A stretch of 64,000 nt of DNA, from positions 62,001 to 126,000 of the forward strand of contig NZ_JOEZ01000018.1 in assembly GCF_000721175.1 (NCBI RefSeq). Direction: 5' to 3'. Positions 16,756-25,913 of the stretch are shown here, piece by piece (within the stretch, counting starts at the first letter, position 1; each line of letters begins with the position of its first letter). This DNA is from Streptomyces anulatus. Lineage in GTDB: Bacteria; Actinomycetota; Actinomycetes; Streptomycetales; Streptomycetaceae. The position numbers and the translations under genes were made by a program. Under the pieces are notes generated by a model that worked only from the letters and a program-made list of their open reading frames with translations, was not told the DNA's origin and made no database searches.

Positions 16756-19398
16756 CTAGGAGAGGGCGCTGCCGACGGCGGGCAGGGCCTGTTCGGCCCA
16801 GATGACCTTGCCTTCCGGCGTGTACCGGGTGCCCCAGCGCTCGCTGAGCTGCGCCACCAGGAACAGTCCGCGGCCTCCCTCGTCCGTGGTGGCGGCGTAC
16901 CGCAGGTGCGGGGCGGTACTGCTGCCGTCCCACACCTCGCAGGTCAGAGTGCGATCGTGCAACAGGCGAACGCGAACCGGCGCGGCGCCGTACCGGATGG
17001 CGTTGGTGATGAGCTCGCTGAGGATCAGTTCCGTGGTGAAGGCGAGTTCCTCCAGGCCCCACTCGTCGAGTTGCTCGGCCGCGAGGCCGCGCATGGCGCC
17101 GACCTCGCTCGGGTCGAACGGTACGTCCCACTCCGCGACCCGGCCGGGGCCCAGAGTCCGTGTCCGGGCGATGAGCAGCGCGATGTCGTCGGAGGGCCGG
17201 CTGGGGAGCAGGGCGTCGAGTACGGCGCGGCGACTGGCTTGCGGGTCGCGGTCGGGGTGGCTCAGCGCCGTGCGCAGCCTCTCCAAGCCCTCCGAAATGT
17301 CCCGGCTCCGCTCCTCGACCAGCCCGTCGGTGTACAGGACGAGCTGACTGCCTTCCGTCAGGCGCATTTCCACGGTCTCGAACGGCATGCCTCCCAACCC
17401 CAGCGGGGGACCGGCCGGCAGTTCCGAGATCGTCGTCGTGCCGTCCGGGGCGACCACAAGCGGTGGCACGTGCCCTGCCCGCGCCATGGCGCAGATCTGG
17501 GAGACCGGGTCGTAGACGGCGTACAGGCAGGTCGCGCCCAGGACGCCGCCGTCCGAGGCAGCGCTGTCGCCCTCCTGGTCCATGCGCTGGACGAGGTCGT
17601 CGAGACGGGCGAGGAGTTCGTCGGGCGGCAGGTCCAAGGCGGAGAAGTTGTGCACGGCCGTGCGCAGCCGCCCCATGGTGGCCGCGGCGTGCAGGCCGTG
17701 CCCGACGACGTCTCCGACGACGAGCCCCACGCGGCTGCCCGGCAGCGGGATCACGTCGAACCAGTCCCCGCCCACTCCGGACTGGGCGGGCTGATAGAAG
17801 TGCGCGACGTCCACGGCACTCTGCTCGGGCAGCTCCCGCGGCAGCAGGCTGCGCTGGAGCGTCACAGCGAGATTGTGTTCGCGGGTGTACCGGCGGGCGT
17901 TGTCCATCATGACCGCGGCGCGGCCGACAAGCTCCTCGGCCAGGGACAGGTCGTCCTCGTCGAACGGTTCCGGCTTCTGCGACCGCCAGAAGTTGACCAC
18001 CCCGAGCACGACGCCCCTCGCCTTCAGTGGAGCCGCGATGAGCGAGTGGATCCCGTAGCCGACGATCGCCGATGCCCGCGACGCGTCCTGCGCGTGCCAG
18101 CCCGGCGCGTCACGGAGATCGGGCACGAGTTCGGGTGTGCCCGTGCCGTATCCGCGGGCCTGCGGCGTGGACGGCAGGAATTCGATCAGGCTGCCGAGCG
18201 GGTACAGCGGGTGATCGGAGCGGATGCCGCTGACCGCCGTGCGCCGCATGTCGGCGCCTGGGCCGGGCTCGTCGCCCTTCAGCACCGGGTCGGCCAGGTC
18301 GACCGTGACGAAGTCCGCGAACCGGGGAACGGCGACGTCGGCCAGTTCCTCCGCGGTGCGCACCACGTCGAGGGTGGTGCCGATGTCACCTCCGGCGTCG
18401 TAGAGCAGCTTGAGCCGCCTGCGGGCCGTCTCCGCCCGGCTGCTCAGGAGCTGCATCTCGGTGGAGTCGCGGATGGTGACCGCCGAGCCCCGTGGCAGGG
18501 TGGGCCGCTGATTGACCACGAGCAGCCGGTCCCCGGCCTCCAGCACCTCGTCGGTGGCCACCCGGCCGGACAGCAGCAGTTCCGCCATTCGGCTGTCCAT
18601 GCCGACTTCGTCGACGGGGTGTCCTTCGGCGTCGTCCGGCAGGCCGAGCAGCCGTCCGGCCTCGTCGTTCGCCAGGAGCAGTCGTCCGTCGCCGTCGGTG
18701 ATCAGCACCCCTTCCCGGACGGCGTGGAGCACTGCGGCGTGGTGCTCGTACATGCGGGTCATCTCCTGCGTGCCGAGCCCGTGGGTCTGGCGGCGCAGTC
18801 TTCGGCTGATCAGTGCCGTGCCGACGGTGGCCAGAGTCAGACCGATGGCGAGGGCCAGGAGGATGACCGGAAGCTGACGGTCGGCGATGCCGGTCACGCT
18901 CTCCACCGTCAGACCCGCCGAGACCAGGGCGACGACCTCGCCCTCGGGCGAGGTGACCGGGACGACCGCCTGGATCTCCTTGCCGAGCGGCCCCTCCACG
19001 CTCTCGGTGTGCACCTGGCCGGCGAGTGAGGGCTCGATCGTGCCGACGAACCGCTCTCCGATGCGGTCGGGCTGGGGGTGGCTGTAGCGGATGCCGTTCG
19101 TGTCCATCACCACGATGAAGTCCACGCCTGCGTCCCTGCGCGTCTTCTCGGCGAGGGGTTGCAGGATCGCGGACGGGTCGGGAGACCTCAGCGCCTCCCG
19201 CAGGCCCAGGGAGTTCGCGAAGGTCTGAGCCACGGAAACCGACCGGTTGCGCGCTTCACGGTCGATGTCGTACCGCGACTGCAGGACCAGGGCCAGCAGG
19301 GCGCCGGCCGCGAGCAGCACCACGATCGCCACCTGCAGGATGAAGACCTGTCCGGCGACGCTTCCGAATCTTCTGCCTAGGTTCGACCGCACCGGCAC
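16756..19398 (-). CDS. Membrane PAS-GAF-SpoIIE serine phosphatase with C-terminal anti-sigma-type ATPase domain
   Basis: An 880-residue multidomain regulator. A membrane helix at about 17-40 and another at about 177-198 enclose an extracytoplasmic sensor of the single-Cache type (VDFIVVMDTNGIRYSHPQPDRIGERFVG). Then come a PAS domain (about 215-320, VREGVLITDGDGRLLLANDEAGRLLG), a GAF domain (about 335-500), a SpoIIE/PP2C phosphatase (about 520-735: GGDWFDVIPL, GDVVGHGLHAAATM, RAGHVPPLVV, YTDGLVEERS, PSDDIALLIAR) and a RsbW-like HATPase (ELILSELITNAIRYGAAPV, DEGGRGLFLV). Such proteins couple an external or redox signal to dephosphorylation of anti-anti-sigma factors. No partner switch gene lies beside it. 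It is the first gene of the dormancy-type region after the tRNA. Confidence 0.92.
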   Translation of the reverse strand: MPVRSNLGRRFGSVAGQVFILQVAIVVLLAAGALLALVLQSRYDIDREARNRSVSVAQTFANSLGLREALRSPDPSAILQPLAEKTRRDAGVDFIVVMDTNGIRYSHPQPDRIGERFVGTIEPSLAGQVHTESVEGPLGKEIQAVVPVTSPEGEVVALVSAGLTVESVTGIADRQLPVILLALAIGLTLATVGTALISRRLRRQTHGLGTQEMTRMYEHHAAVLHAVREGVLITDGDGRLLLANDEAGRLLGLPDDAEGHPVDEVGMDSRMAELLLSGRVATDEVLEAGDRLLVVNQRPTLPRGSAVTIRDSTEMQLLSSRAETARRRLKLLYDAGGDIGTTLDVVRTAEELADVAVPRFADFVTVDLADPVLKGDEPGPGADMRRTAVSGIRSDHPLYPLGSLIEFLPSTPQARGYGTGTPELVPDLRDAPGWHAQDASRASAIVGYGIHSLIAAPLKARGVVLGVVNFWRSQKPEPFDEDDLSLAEELVGRAAVMMDNARRYTREHNLAVTLQRSLLPRELPEQSAVDVAHFYQPAQSGVGGDWFDVIPLPGSRVGLVVGDVVGHGLHAAATMGRLRTAVHNFSALDLPPDELLARLDDLVQRMDQEGDSAASDGGVLGATCLYAVYDPVSQICAMARAGHVPPLVVAPDGTTTISELPAGPPLGLGGMPFETVEMRLTEGSQLVLYTDGLVEERSRDISEGLERLRTALSHPDRDPQASRRAVLDALLPSRPSDDIALLIARTRTLGPGRVAEWDVPFDPSEVGAMRGLAAEQLDEWGLEELAFTTELILSELITNAIRYGAAPVRVRLLHDRTLTCEVWDGSSTAPHLRYAATTDEGGRGLFLVAQLSERWGTRYTPEGKVIWAEQALPAVGSALS

Positions 19399-19656
19399 GC
19401 CGGGCGCGAGAGACGAGACGGGCTCACAACCTCAGTTGTAACACCTTCTCCCGGCTTGGGCTCCCGGCATACACGGTACGCATCGGTGCCAGGACACAAC
19501 GTCCCCTCCTTGTGGGTCGGGGAGAGGGCTTGATCCATGATCTGGAAGACGAGGGCGTCCAGGCCGAGGTACTCGCCGTCCACCGAGTCACGGGCAGGCG
19601 CGGGGTGCCGGGGACGACTGTGGGCCGGTACGGCACTCATGGCACGCGGCGAGCTC

Positions 19657-20757
19657 TCATGCACGGGTCTGGAACGTGGTCTCCACCTCCAGGCGGAGCG
19701 ATCGGGCCACTTCCGGGTCGAACGGCTCGGTGCTGGGGGTGAGCATCGCCGCGGCGGCCACGGCCACCCCCAGTGCGCAGGCGTTGACGGGATCGTCGCC
19801 GGCCGTCAGCCGTGTGGCGATGGCGGCCACCATGCCGTCTCCCGCCCCGGCGTCGCTCAACGGCTCGCCGGGCAGCGGTGGCGCGTGCAGCTCGGTGTGA
19901 CCGTGGCCGGTCGAGCACACCGCGCCCAGCGCTCCCACCGTGGTGACGGCGACTTCGGCGGCTCCCGTGGTGAGCAGGTGCTCGTTGACGGCTCGGGCGT
20001 CGTCGAGGCTGAGGACGTCCCGGCCGGTCAGGCTCGCGGCCTCTGTCCGGTTGCACCTGAGGAGGAAGACGCCTTCCGCGAGTGCTTCGCCGAGGGCTGG
20101 CCCGGAGGTGTCCAGAATCAGCCGGGATCCGGCTTCCTTGAGACGGTGTGCGACGACGGCGTAGAAGTCGGCGGGCAAGCCGCCGGGCAGGCTGCCGCTG
20201 GCCACGACGTACGGGCAATTGCCGGCGGCTCGCTCCAGTGCGTCGAGGCACCGCAGTCCCTCGTGTTCGCGCAGTCGTGGGCCGGGCGGCACGATGTGGT
20301 AGCAGTGACGCGATGCGGTGTCGAACAGCACGAGTGCTTCGCGGGTCTCGTCCTCGATGCCGACGGCGACATGGTCGACGCCTTCTTCGTCCAGCAGCCG
20401 GTTCAGGCGCAGGCCGACCTCGCCTCCGGACGTGTGGACGGCGGTGGCCCGTCCTCCGAGCCGCACCACACCACGGGCGACGTTGATCCCTCCGCCCCCG
20501 GCAGCCACCGGTCCCACCCGGGCACGGTTCTTGCCGATGCCCGTCAGATGCTCGACCTCCCAGGCGAGATCGACGGTGGGGTTCGTCGTCAGGGTGAGCA
20601 CCGACGGCACGGCGGCCGTACTCCGAGGGCCCCTCGCATCGCCGGTCTTCCCGGCTGGGGTGGGGGTCGGTGGCGAGGGCGCGCTCATCGTGGTATCCGG
20701 GCGATCGCGCCCATCCGGGCTCGGTGTAGCCGCCTGCTGGACATCGCCTTGCGTCAT
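19657..20757 (-). CDS. 1-phosphofructokinase family hexose kinase (PfkB)
   Basis: A 366-residue ribokinase-fold sugar-phosphate kinase. Core blocks are VLTLTTNPTVDLAWEVEHL, VAAGGGGINVARGVVRLGG, VASGSLPGGLPADFYAVVAHR, LRCNRTEAASLTGR and the anion-hole/catalytic motif LSDAGAGDGMVAAIATRL. It probably phosphorylates fructose-6-phosphate or fructose-1-phosphate, as PfkB of the mycobacterial DosR regulon does. Unusually, about 50 Pro/Ser/Thr-rich residues precede the domain; the long start at 20757 is kept because GGAGG stands 8 bases before it, while the internal ATG at 20688 has no ribosome site. It is divergent from the DUF1540 gene. Confidence 0.88.
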   Translation of the reverse strand: MTQGDVQQAATPSPDGRDRPDTTMSAPSPPTPTPAGKTGDARGPRSTAAVPSVLTLTTNPTVDLAWEVEHLTGIGKNRARVGPVAAGGGGINVARGVVRLGGRATAVHTSGGEVGLRLNRLLDEEGVDHVAVGIEDETREALVLFDTASRHCYHIVPPGPRLREHEGLRCLDALERAAGNCPYVVASGSLPGGLPADFYAVVAHRLKEAGSRLILDTSGPALGEALAEGVFLLRCNRTEAASLTGRDVLSLDDARAVNEHLLTTGAAEVAVTTVGALGAVCSTGHGHTELHAPPLPGEPLSDAGAGDGMVAAIATRLTAGDDPVNACALGVAVAAAAMLTPSTEPFDPEVARSLRLEVETTFQTRA

Positions 20758-21298
20758 CGCGCCCACCTCCGCGGACAGGGAGACGACTCGCTTCCCATGC
20801 TGGGGCAGCGAGAGGTCACCCGCATGCCGGCCCAGCCCGGTCCGCACCGCCCTGTATCCGGTACTGAGAGCCCCGACCCCGGAGCCGGGAAGGCGGACCG
20901 TCGCGGACTGTCGTCCGGGCGGGTGCCGTTCAGGCGCTCGGCCGTGCTGTCGCCGGGCTGGTGGTCGAGCCCGTGGCAGGCGGTCAGTTTGATGCGGTCG
21001 TGAAGGGAATCCAGAGCAGCGGGTGGGCCCATACGCCTGCCGCGTGCCCAGCCGAGCGAATGGTCCCTTGGCTCGACGGCGCACAGGTGCTCGAACCGGG
21101 GTCGTGTTTCCTGTGACCTGTTCCCCGTGACCGCGTGGCCCGGCGTCCGGCAGCGGATTGCGCTGACCGGTGGAAGCCCGCTGGCCGCCGACGCCATGTC
21201 CGGTCACGCTCGACACAGGTGAGGGAGCAGCGTTGAAGCCGCTCACCCACAGCTCACCGTCGACGAGTGGGACGAGACGCGAACCAGGAGACGCCATC
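20758..21298. other. 540-base gap between divergent PfkB and DUF1540 genes
   Basis: I see no protein-like reading here. Its length is large for a promoter region, and the surrounding island contains several gene remnants, so lost genes are possible. Promoters for both flanking genes must lie inside; no consensus hexamers or palindrome are obvious to me. Confidence 0.5.
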
Positions 21299-21589
21299 AT
21301 GGACATGCCTGTCGTGAACGAGTGCGTGGTCGAGGACTGCGCCTACAACCGGGATCACGCTTGCCACGCCTTGGCCATCACCGTGGGAGACCCCGAGCCC
21401 GGGCACGCACACTGCGACACCTTCTTCACCGCACCGTCCAAGGGCGGAGACCCGACCGCCACCGGCCGTGTCGGTGCCTGCAAGATGTCCGACTGCCGGC
21501 ACAACGCCGACCTCGAATGCCGTGCCCCGGGTATCACCGTCGGCTACCAGCAGACCGCTGTCGACTGCCTGACCTACGCACCCGCCTGA
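21299..21589 (+). CDS. DUF1540 domain-containing protein
   Basis: A 96-residue cysteine-rich protein with two DUF1540 repeats: CVVEDCAYNRDHACHALAITVG followed by HCDTFF, and CKMSDCRHNADLECRAPGITVG followed by DCLTY. Each repeat keeps four cysteines in a C-x4-C-x6-7-C spacing plus a terminal one, suggesting bound zinc or a disulphide cage. The family is unstudied, but this gene often accompanies flavodoxin, CBS and universal-stress genes in Streptomyces. The start is ATG 21299 with AGGAG upstream. Confidence 0.88.
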   Translation: MDMPVVNECVVEDCAYNRDHACHALAITVGDPEPGHAHCDTFFTAPSKGGDPTATGRVGACKMSDCRHNADLECRAPGITVGYQQTAVDCLTYAPA

Positions 21590-21754
21590 GCCTGCGACAC
21601 GGCCGTCGAGATGGAGCGCGGTGCCGATCGGGCCCTCACGGCCTGTGGCTCTGGCTCGTATCGTGAGATGCCTGGGGCGAAGACCCTCTCACCTTGCCCC
21701 TGGCGTTCGGGTCGTCCAGGGGCACGAGCGGTCTCCTGGGAAGGGGAAGGAACA

Positions 21755-21874
21755 GTGGGAGCTCTGATCACCCCTGTCGCCCGACCTCAGGGTCCCTACG
21801 GCCGTGAGGCCGAGTGGGACAGGCTTGTCGCATGCGTCGACGATCCGCGTCCCAGGCCGGTGATCGGTGTCGTC
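21755..21874 (+). pseudogene. N-terminal stub of an AAA/LuxR-type ATPase
   Basis: GTG 21755 has a good ribosome site (GGGGAAGGA) and reads VGALITPVARPQGPYGREAEWDRLVACVDDPRPRPVIGVV. This looks like the start of large ATPases that begin YGR..E...L and continue into a P-loop (GVV.G..GxGKS). Directly after GVV the sequence diverges and no Walker A follows, so the rest of the gene has been deleted. Confidence 0.55.
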
Positions 21875-22004
21875 CTGGCGACGCTGAGCGTGGGCTCGCT
21901 CCGGACGACCCGCCCCGGCCCAGGCCGAGGGAAGAGCGGGGGTGGAAGTCCAGGCGATGAACACCATCCCTGCCCCGAGCCGAACCGGACACGGAGGAAG
22001 CGCC

Positions 22005-22547
22005 ATGGTTTCCGTGCGGATCCTGTACGCCTCCGAGCATCACTCCACGCAGGAGATCGCCTCGCGGATCGGCAGTCGGCTGAGAACCCACGGTCACCGT
22101 GTCGAGGTGCGGGCGCTTGACTCGGACCCTGGGAGGCCGTGGCTCCATCAGGCTGACGCCCTCGTGCTGGGGAGTGCTGTTCATGACGGGGCTTGGCTGC
22201 CCTCTGCGGAAGCCGCCGTCCGTGCCAGGACCGAGCGGTTGCGTGAACAGCCGGTGTGGATGTTCAGTGTCGGCATGTCCGCCGCTCTGCCCAAACCGTT
22301 GCGCCTACTGGCCGACCGTGCGGTGCAGCCGCGTATCGCCGCCCTCGTCGACGTCGTCCGCCCCCGGGAGCATCGGCGGTTCTCGGGCGTGATCCGGCGC
22401 GAACACCTGGACCGCAGGGGGGCCGTGCTCTTTCGTCTGCTCGGCTGTCGATACGGAGACCACCGGGACTGGGCGGCGGTCGAGGCTTGGGCGGACGACA
22501 TCGCCGGGCAGCTCAAGGAGCTGCCCGGCCACGGGCCCGTACAGTGA
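22005..22547 (+). CDS. Flavodoxin domain-containing protein
   Basis: A 180-residue FMN-binding protein resembling HemG-type menaquinone-dependent protoporphyrinogen oxidase and other long-chain flavodoxins. The phosphate loop is ILYASEHHSTQEIASRIG, and later blocks are DADALVLGSAVHDGAWLPSA (read HQADALVLGSAVHDG), VWMFSVGMSAALPKPLRLLADR and FSGVIRREHLDRRGAVLFRLLGCRYGDHRDW. It probably carries low-potential electrons or oxidises a porphyrin precursor in the cytoplasm. ATG 22005 has GGAGG eight bases upstream. In this dormancy-type neighbourhood a redox role under oxygen limitation is plausible. Confidence 0.85.
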   Translation: MVSVRILYASEHHSTQEIASRIGSRLRTHGHRVEVRALDSDPGRPWLHQADALVLGSAVHDGAWLPSAEAAVRARTERLREQPVWMFSVGMSAALPKPLRLLADRAVQPRIAALVDVVRPREHRRFSGVIRREHLDRRGAVLFRLLGCRYGDHRDWAAVEAWADDIAGQLKELPGHGPVQ

Positions 22548-22639
22548 CGCCCTTCCACGGCCGTTCCCCGCGGAGGGCAGGCTGCCCTGCACGGCGTCCC
22601 GGCCCCTCGCGAGGACGCCGCCTACTCCCAGGACAAGGT

Positions 22640-22804
22640 ACGGGCCGTATCGAGCGTTCGCCCTGGCCTGCCGATCGCCCGAAGAGGCGGCCGACGGACT
22701 GGAGACGCTGGACTACGGCTTCGAGCTGCTCTCCGACGCCGGATCGGGCGAAGGGCAGCGACTTGTGCCGCTCGGAACCCGCTGCGGGATACCGGATGGC
22801 GTAG
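22640..22804 (+). pseudogene. C-terminal remnant of a ribosome hibernation promoting factor
   Basis: One frame reads YRAFALACRSPEEAADGLETLDYGFELLSDAGSGE, which resembles the C-terminal dimerisation domain of long HPF proteins (K.FAL...SPEEA...M..LDY.F.LF.DA.TG). At about 22760-22770 the match passes to another frame, DLCRSEPAAGYRMA and stop 22802-22804, the usual (Y)R....GYRLA ending. The N-terminal ribosome-binding domain is absent. This is therefore a truncated and frameshifted remnant. HPF is a standard member of dormancy regulons, which supports the reading of the whole region. Confidence 0.65.
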
Positions 22805-23023
22805 GCGCATCCGCGGTCCGACCTGATCGGAAGCCGTCCGGTCGTATCGGGCCGGCAGCCGCAGCCCGGTCCATGGGGGCGAGGAACCGATCGTGGAAGA
22901 GACGCAGCAGGTCCTGGCACGGACGGTAGGCGCGGTGATGCGCCCCGCCGTGCGGGGGCACGGGGCTTGCCCGCCTGGTACCGCTCGGGGGCGTCAAGGG
23001 ATGAGCAGCCGGGCGTCCCGCTG

Positions 23024-23482
23024 TCATGCCCCGCGTGAGCGGGGGTCCGCAGAGGGCGGCCCGGGTGGTTTTTCCAGGATGCTCCAGGCGACCGGGCCGA
23101 GGAGGTCGGCCAACCGCTGGAAGACGTCGATGAGCATGTCGTCCACGGTCAGGACGCCCACGACCCGGTGACCGTCCAGGACGGGGAGGCGACGGAACCC
23201 GGACCTGCGGAGGGTCCGGTAGGCCACGTGGATGTCATCGGTGACGTCCACCGTGATCACGGGCGAGGTCATCACCGAATCGATCGTCTCGTCCGCGTCG
23301 AGACCCCTGGCGAGAGCGCCCAGCGCGAGGTCGCGGTCGGTGACGATGCCACGAAGGGCGTCGTCCTCGGTGACCATCACGGAACCGACCCCGTACTCGG
23401 CCATCTCCCGGGCGACTCGTCCCAGCGGTGTCCCCGTGGGCACGGACACCACCGGACGGCTCATCGCTTCGGAGATCTTCAT
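23024..23482 (-). CDS. CBS-domain pair protein
   Basis: A 152-residue protein made of two CBS domains: MKISEAMSRPVVSVPTGTPLGRVAREMAEYGVGSVMVTEDDALRGIVTDRDL and VMTSPVITVDVTDDIHVAYRTLRRSGFRRLPVLDGHRVVGVLTVDDML. Such stand-alone pairs bind adenosine nucleotides and act as energy sensors; related hypoxic-response proteins occur in the mycobacterial DosR regulon. The target is unknown. It is the second gene of a two-gene unit, 11 bp after the 64-aa gene at 23494-23688. Confidence 0.9.
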   Translation of the reverse strand: MKISEAMSRPVVSVPTGTPLGRVAREMAEYGVGSVMVTEDDALRGIVTDRDLALGALARGLDADETIDSVMTSPVITVDVTDDIHVAYRTLRRSGFRRLPVLDGHRVVGVLTVDDMLIDVFQRLADLLGPVAWSILEKPPGPPSADPRSRGA

Positions 23483-23493
23483 CAGCCTGGTTC

Positions 23494-23688
23494 CTACAGT
23501 CCCTGGGACAGGAGCAGCTCGTGTGCCAGCCGGGCGCCGCGAGCCGCCTGCTTCTCCCTGTCGGTGTCCTTTGAGGGGATGTCCTCCAGTCCTTCGATCA
23601 GCGCTCTCACAGCCTGCGCCAGGACCTGCACCTGAGCCTCCAGGATGCGCAGCCTCTCATGCTCGTTCGGGGCGATGTTCTCGGTCAT
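23494..23688 (-). CDS. Small conserved hypothetical protein, 64 aa
   Basis: A short charged helical protein (MTENIAPNEHERLRILEAQVQVLAQAVRALIEGLEDIPSKDTDREKQAARGARLAHELLLSQ). The heptad-like run LRILEAQVQVLAQAVRALIEGL suggests a coiled coil. An ATG one codon earlier (23691) is also possible. It lies 11 bp upstream of the CBS gene and is probably co-transcribed with it, so it may be a partner of that sensor. No family name is known to me. Confidence 0.7.
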   Translation of the reverse strand: MTENIAPNEHERLRILEAQVQVLAQAVRALIEGLEDIPSKDTDREKQAARGARLAHELLLSQGL

Positions 23689-23788
23689 CACGCGTCCTTC
23701 TCGTGGGGGAACGGGGGAGCGGGCTCTCCCGTTCGATGGGGTGAGTCGTGCTGTGGGACGGTCGCGTCGGTGTCTTTCGAAACACGCC

Positions 23789-25372
23789 CTAACCCGGCTC
23801 CATGTAGGGGCGGCGGAAGACGAGGGGTCCGGTGTCGTGCGGGCGTACGGCTGTCAGCGCTTGGGAGACCGCGGCCTCCAGTGGACCGCTGGTGTCGACC
23901 GAGACGGCCTCTGTCCATGGCGGCTCCCGCTCTGCCATGGCGAGCGCCACGTCGAGGTCGGCGTCGGAGGGTCCGGCGGTGCGGCTTTCCAGGCGGGCCG
24001 CCGTCATCCCGTCCGGGACTCGGCAGTGCAGGGCCACGAGGTCGGCGCTGGTTCGTTCGGCCATATGCCGGGCGGCTTCGCGCTGCCCGGCGTTCGACCA
24101 GGTGGCGTCGAGGACGACGGACTCGCCGCGGGACAGCAGGGTGGCTGCGCGTTCCAGCAGGGCCGCGTAGGTCCTGGCGGTCCACTCGGGCGTGTACAGG
24201 CCCTCGCCGTAAGGGGCCGAAGCGGGCCGGTCCGCCGGGAGGCCGGCGAGTTCTTTGCGCAGACGGTCGCTGCTGAGCAGTGTGACGCCCAGGCGGTCGG
24301 CCAACGCACCGGAGAGGGTGGACTTTCCGCTGCCGGGGAGTCCTCCCACGAGGGTCAGGCCGACGGCGGAGGCCCGCAGGTGACGCAGGGCTGTGCTGAT
24401 CAGCCGCCGTGCGGCGAGGCCCGCGTCGGGCGCACCCTGGACGGCTTGGATCAGGGAGACCTTGGCACGGACGAAGGCACGGTAGGCGACGTAGTGATGC
24501 CGCAGCGAGGGCGGTGCGGGATCGCCGGAGTACTCGCTGTACCGGGCGAGGAAGAATGCCGCCAGATCCGGGGCGTCGAGCTGCTCCAGGTCCATGGCGA
24601 GGAATGCGGCGTCGTCGAGACCGTCGACGAAGCGCAGATGGTCGTCGAACTCCAGGCAGTCCAGGACACGGGGCCCGTCGTCGAGGCAGAAGATGTCCTC
24701 GGCGAGCAGGTCGCCGTGGCCGTCGACGATCCGGCCCTGCTCGATGCGCGTCTCGAACAACTGCTCACGTCCGGCGAGATAGCGGCGGACCAGCTGCTCG
24801 ATCTCCTCCACGCCCTCGGCGACATCGCCGTCCTCGGCCAGCGCACGGACCTGCGCGAAGCTCGCCTCCCAGCGCGACGACAGAGCGTCCCGCGTCCCCT
24901 GGGCGTCCACGTCCGGGGTGCGGGGCGCGCTCGCGTGACGGGTGGCGAGCAGCCGGGCGACCGACCGCAGGGCGTCGTCGACAGCCGCGCCTTCCCGTAC
25001 GAGCCGAGACAGGCGGCGCTGCGCCGGCATGCGGCGCATCACCACGAGAGGTTCGTGGGCCTCGGTCTGCGGAACGTGGATCTCGCCCACACCCACGTAC
25101 ACGTCGGGGGCGAAACGACGGTTGAGAGCGACTTCCCGCTCGCATGCGGCCCGCCGTGCCTCCAGGGTCGTGTAGTCCAGGAACGTCATGTCGACCGGCT
25201 TCTTGACCTTGTAGGCGCGGTCGCCGAAGAAGAACACGACCGCGGTATGGGTCTCGCACACCCCCGCCCGCGAGAACGGGTGGAGGCCAGGGGTGACCCC
25301 CGTCCGGAGCACGGACGCCTCGTCGTGATGTACCGAGGTGATCGGCTCCCCGGGGTAGGCCGGCTCAGTCAT
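23789..25372 (-). CDS. Bifunctional aminoglycoside phosphotransferase-like / P-loop kinase protein
   Basis: A 527-residue two-domain protein. The N-terminal part is an APH-like kinase domain: VVFFFGDRAYKVKKPVDMTFLDYTTLEARRAACEREVALN with the ATP lysine, then the catalytic loop IVDGHGDLLAEDIFCLDD and LEFDDHLRFVDGLDD. The C-terminal part is a zeta-toxin/gluconokinase-like P-loop domain: LVGGLPGSGKSTLSGALADRLGVTLLSSDRLRKELAG and VVLDATWSNAGQREAARHMAE. The physiological substrate is unknown; this two-domain type is common in actinobacterial stress clusters and is not good evidence for antibiotic resistance. The ATG at 25372 overlaps the stop of the stress-protein gene by 8 bp, which fixes the start. 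Confidence 0.88.
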   Translation of the reverse strand: MTEPAYPGEPITSVHHDEASVLRTGVTPGLHPFSRAGVCETHTAVVFFFGDRAYKVKKPVDMTFLDYTTLEARRAACEREVALNRRFAPDVYVGVGEIHVPQTEAHEPLVVMRRMPAQRRLSRLVREGAAVDDALRSVARLLATRHASAPRTPDVDAQGTRDALSSRWEASFAQVRALAEDGDVAEGVEEIEQLVRRYLAGREQLFETRIEQGRIVDGHGDLLAEDIFCLDDGPRVLDCLEFDDHLRFVDGLDDAAFLAMDLEQLDAPDLAAFFLARYSEYSGDPAPPSLRHHYVAYRAFVRAKVSLIQAVQGAPDAGLAARRLISTALRHLRASAVGLTLVGGLPGSGKSTLSGALADRLGVTLLSSDRLRKELAGLPADRPASAPYGEGLYTPEWTARTYAALLERAATLLSRGESVVLDATWSNAGQREAARHMAERTSADLVALHCRVPDGMTAARLESRTAGPSDADLDVALAMAEREPPWTEAVSVDTSGPLEAAVSQALTAVRPHDTGPLVFRRPYMEPG

Positions 25373-25913
25373 GGGGGACGACGGCGACAGGGCGGCGCGC
25401 GTGGTGCACGGCGGCATGGGCTACGGGGCCGAGGCGGGGCGCGAGGGCGGGAAGGCGCTTGCGGCGGCCGACGACAGGCAGTTCGGCCCCCTCGGCGGCG
25501 CGCACGACAGCCTCTGCAGGGCTGTCGAGGCGGATGGTGTCGGCCGGCTCCACTCCGGGGACCTTCCCGCGCCAAGGGCGAAGGAACTGCCCCAGCTGCT
25601 GCGGCGCATCCTCCGTGATCTCCTTGGTGACGCTGTGATCCACGCCCCAGGGAGTGCGCGCATGGATCGGCAGGCTTCGGCCATGGACGACCTGGAGGGG
25701 CACGCCGCGCGCTGCGGGGGTCTCGAAGGCGAAGGCGAGCAGGCCGTCGCAGGGGCCGTGCGGTTTCAGCGCCACCACGACGCCCCGGGGCGCGGGGGAC
25801 CGGCCTCCTTCGCGTCCCTTCGGACGGACCAGAACAACGGACCGCGCGGCCCGTGCCACGACGGCCATGCTTTCGGGTGAGCCGTCGAGGCCGACCGTGA
25901 CGACTGGCTCCAT
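25365..25913 (-). CDS. Universal stress protein, internally shortened
   Basis: 182 residues instead of the usual 290 or so for two-domain USPs of this type. The N-terminus is normal (MEPVVTVGLDGSPESM), but it jumps at once to the end of the first domain (AVVARAARSVVLVRPKGREGG). The second domain is intact: GVVVALKPHGPCDGLLAFAFETPAARGVPLQVVHG, the long middle helix, then VVGRRKRLPALAPRLGPVAHAAVHHARRPVAVVPHD. About 100 codons have been lost in frame, so the remaining protein may still fold as one USP domain. It is coupled to the downstream kinase gene. USPs of this class bind ATP and accompany low-oxygen dormancy genes. Confidence 0.8.
   Translation of the reverse strand: MEPVVTVGLDGSPESMAVVARAARSVVLVRPKGREGGRSPAPRGVVVALKPHGPCDGLLAFAFETPAARGVPLQVVHGRSLPIHARTPWGVDHSVTKEITEDAPQQLGQFLRPWRGKVPGVEPADTIRLDSPAEAVVRAAEGAELPVVGRRKRLPALAPRLGPVAHAAVHHARRPVAVVPHD

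Noticed and set aside
16567..19029. 820-codon plus-strand open frame opposite the SpoIIE phosphatase gene
   Set aside because: It is a shadow of the real minus-strand gene, whose every domain motif is intact; the plus frame has no recognisable domain or ribosome site.
23789..25372. Aminoglycoside resistance gene
   Set aside because: The APH-like domain is fused to a P-loop kinase, a common stress-cluster architecture with no demonstrated drug specificity.
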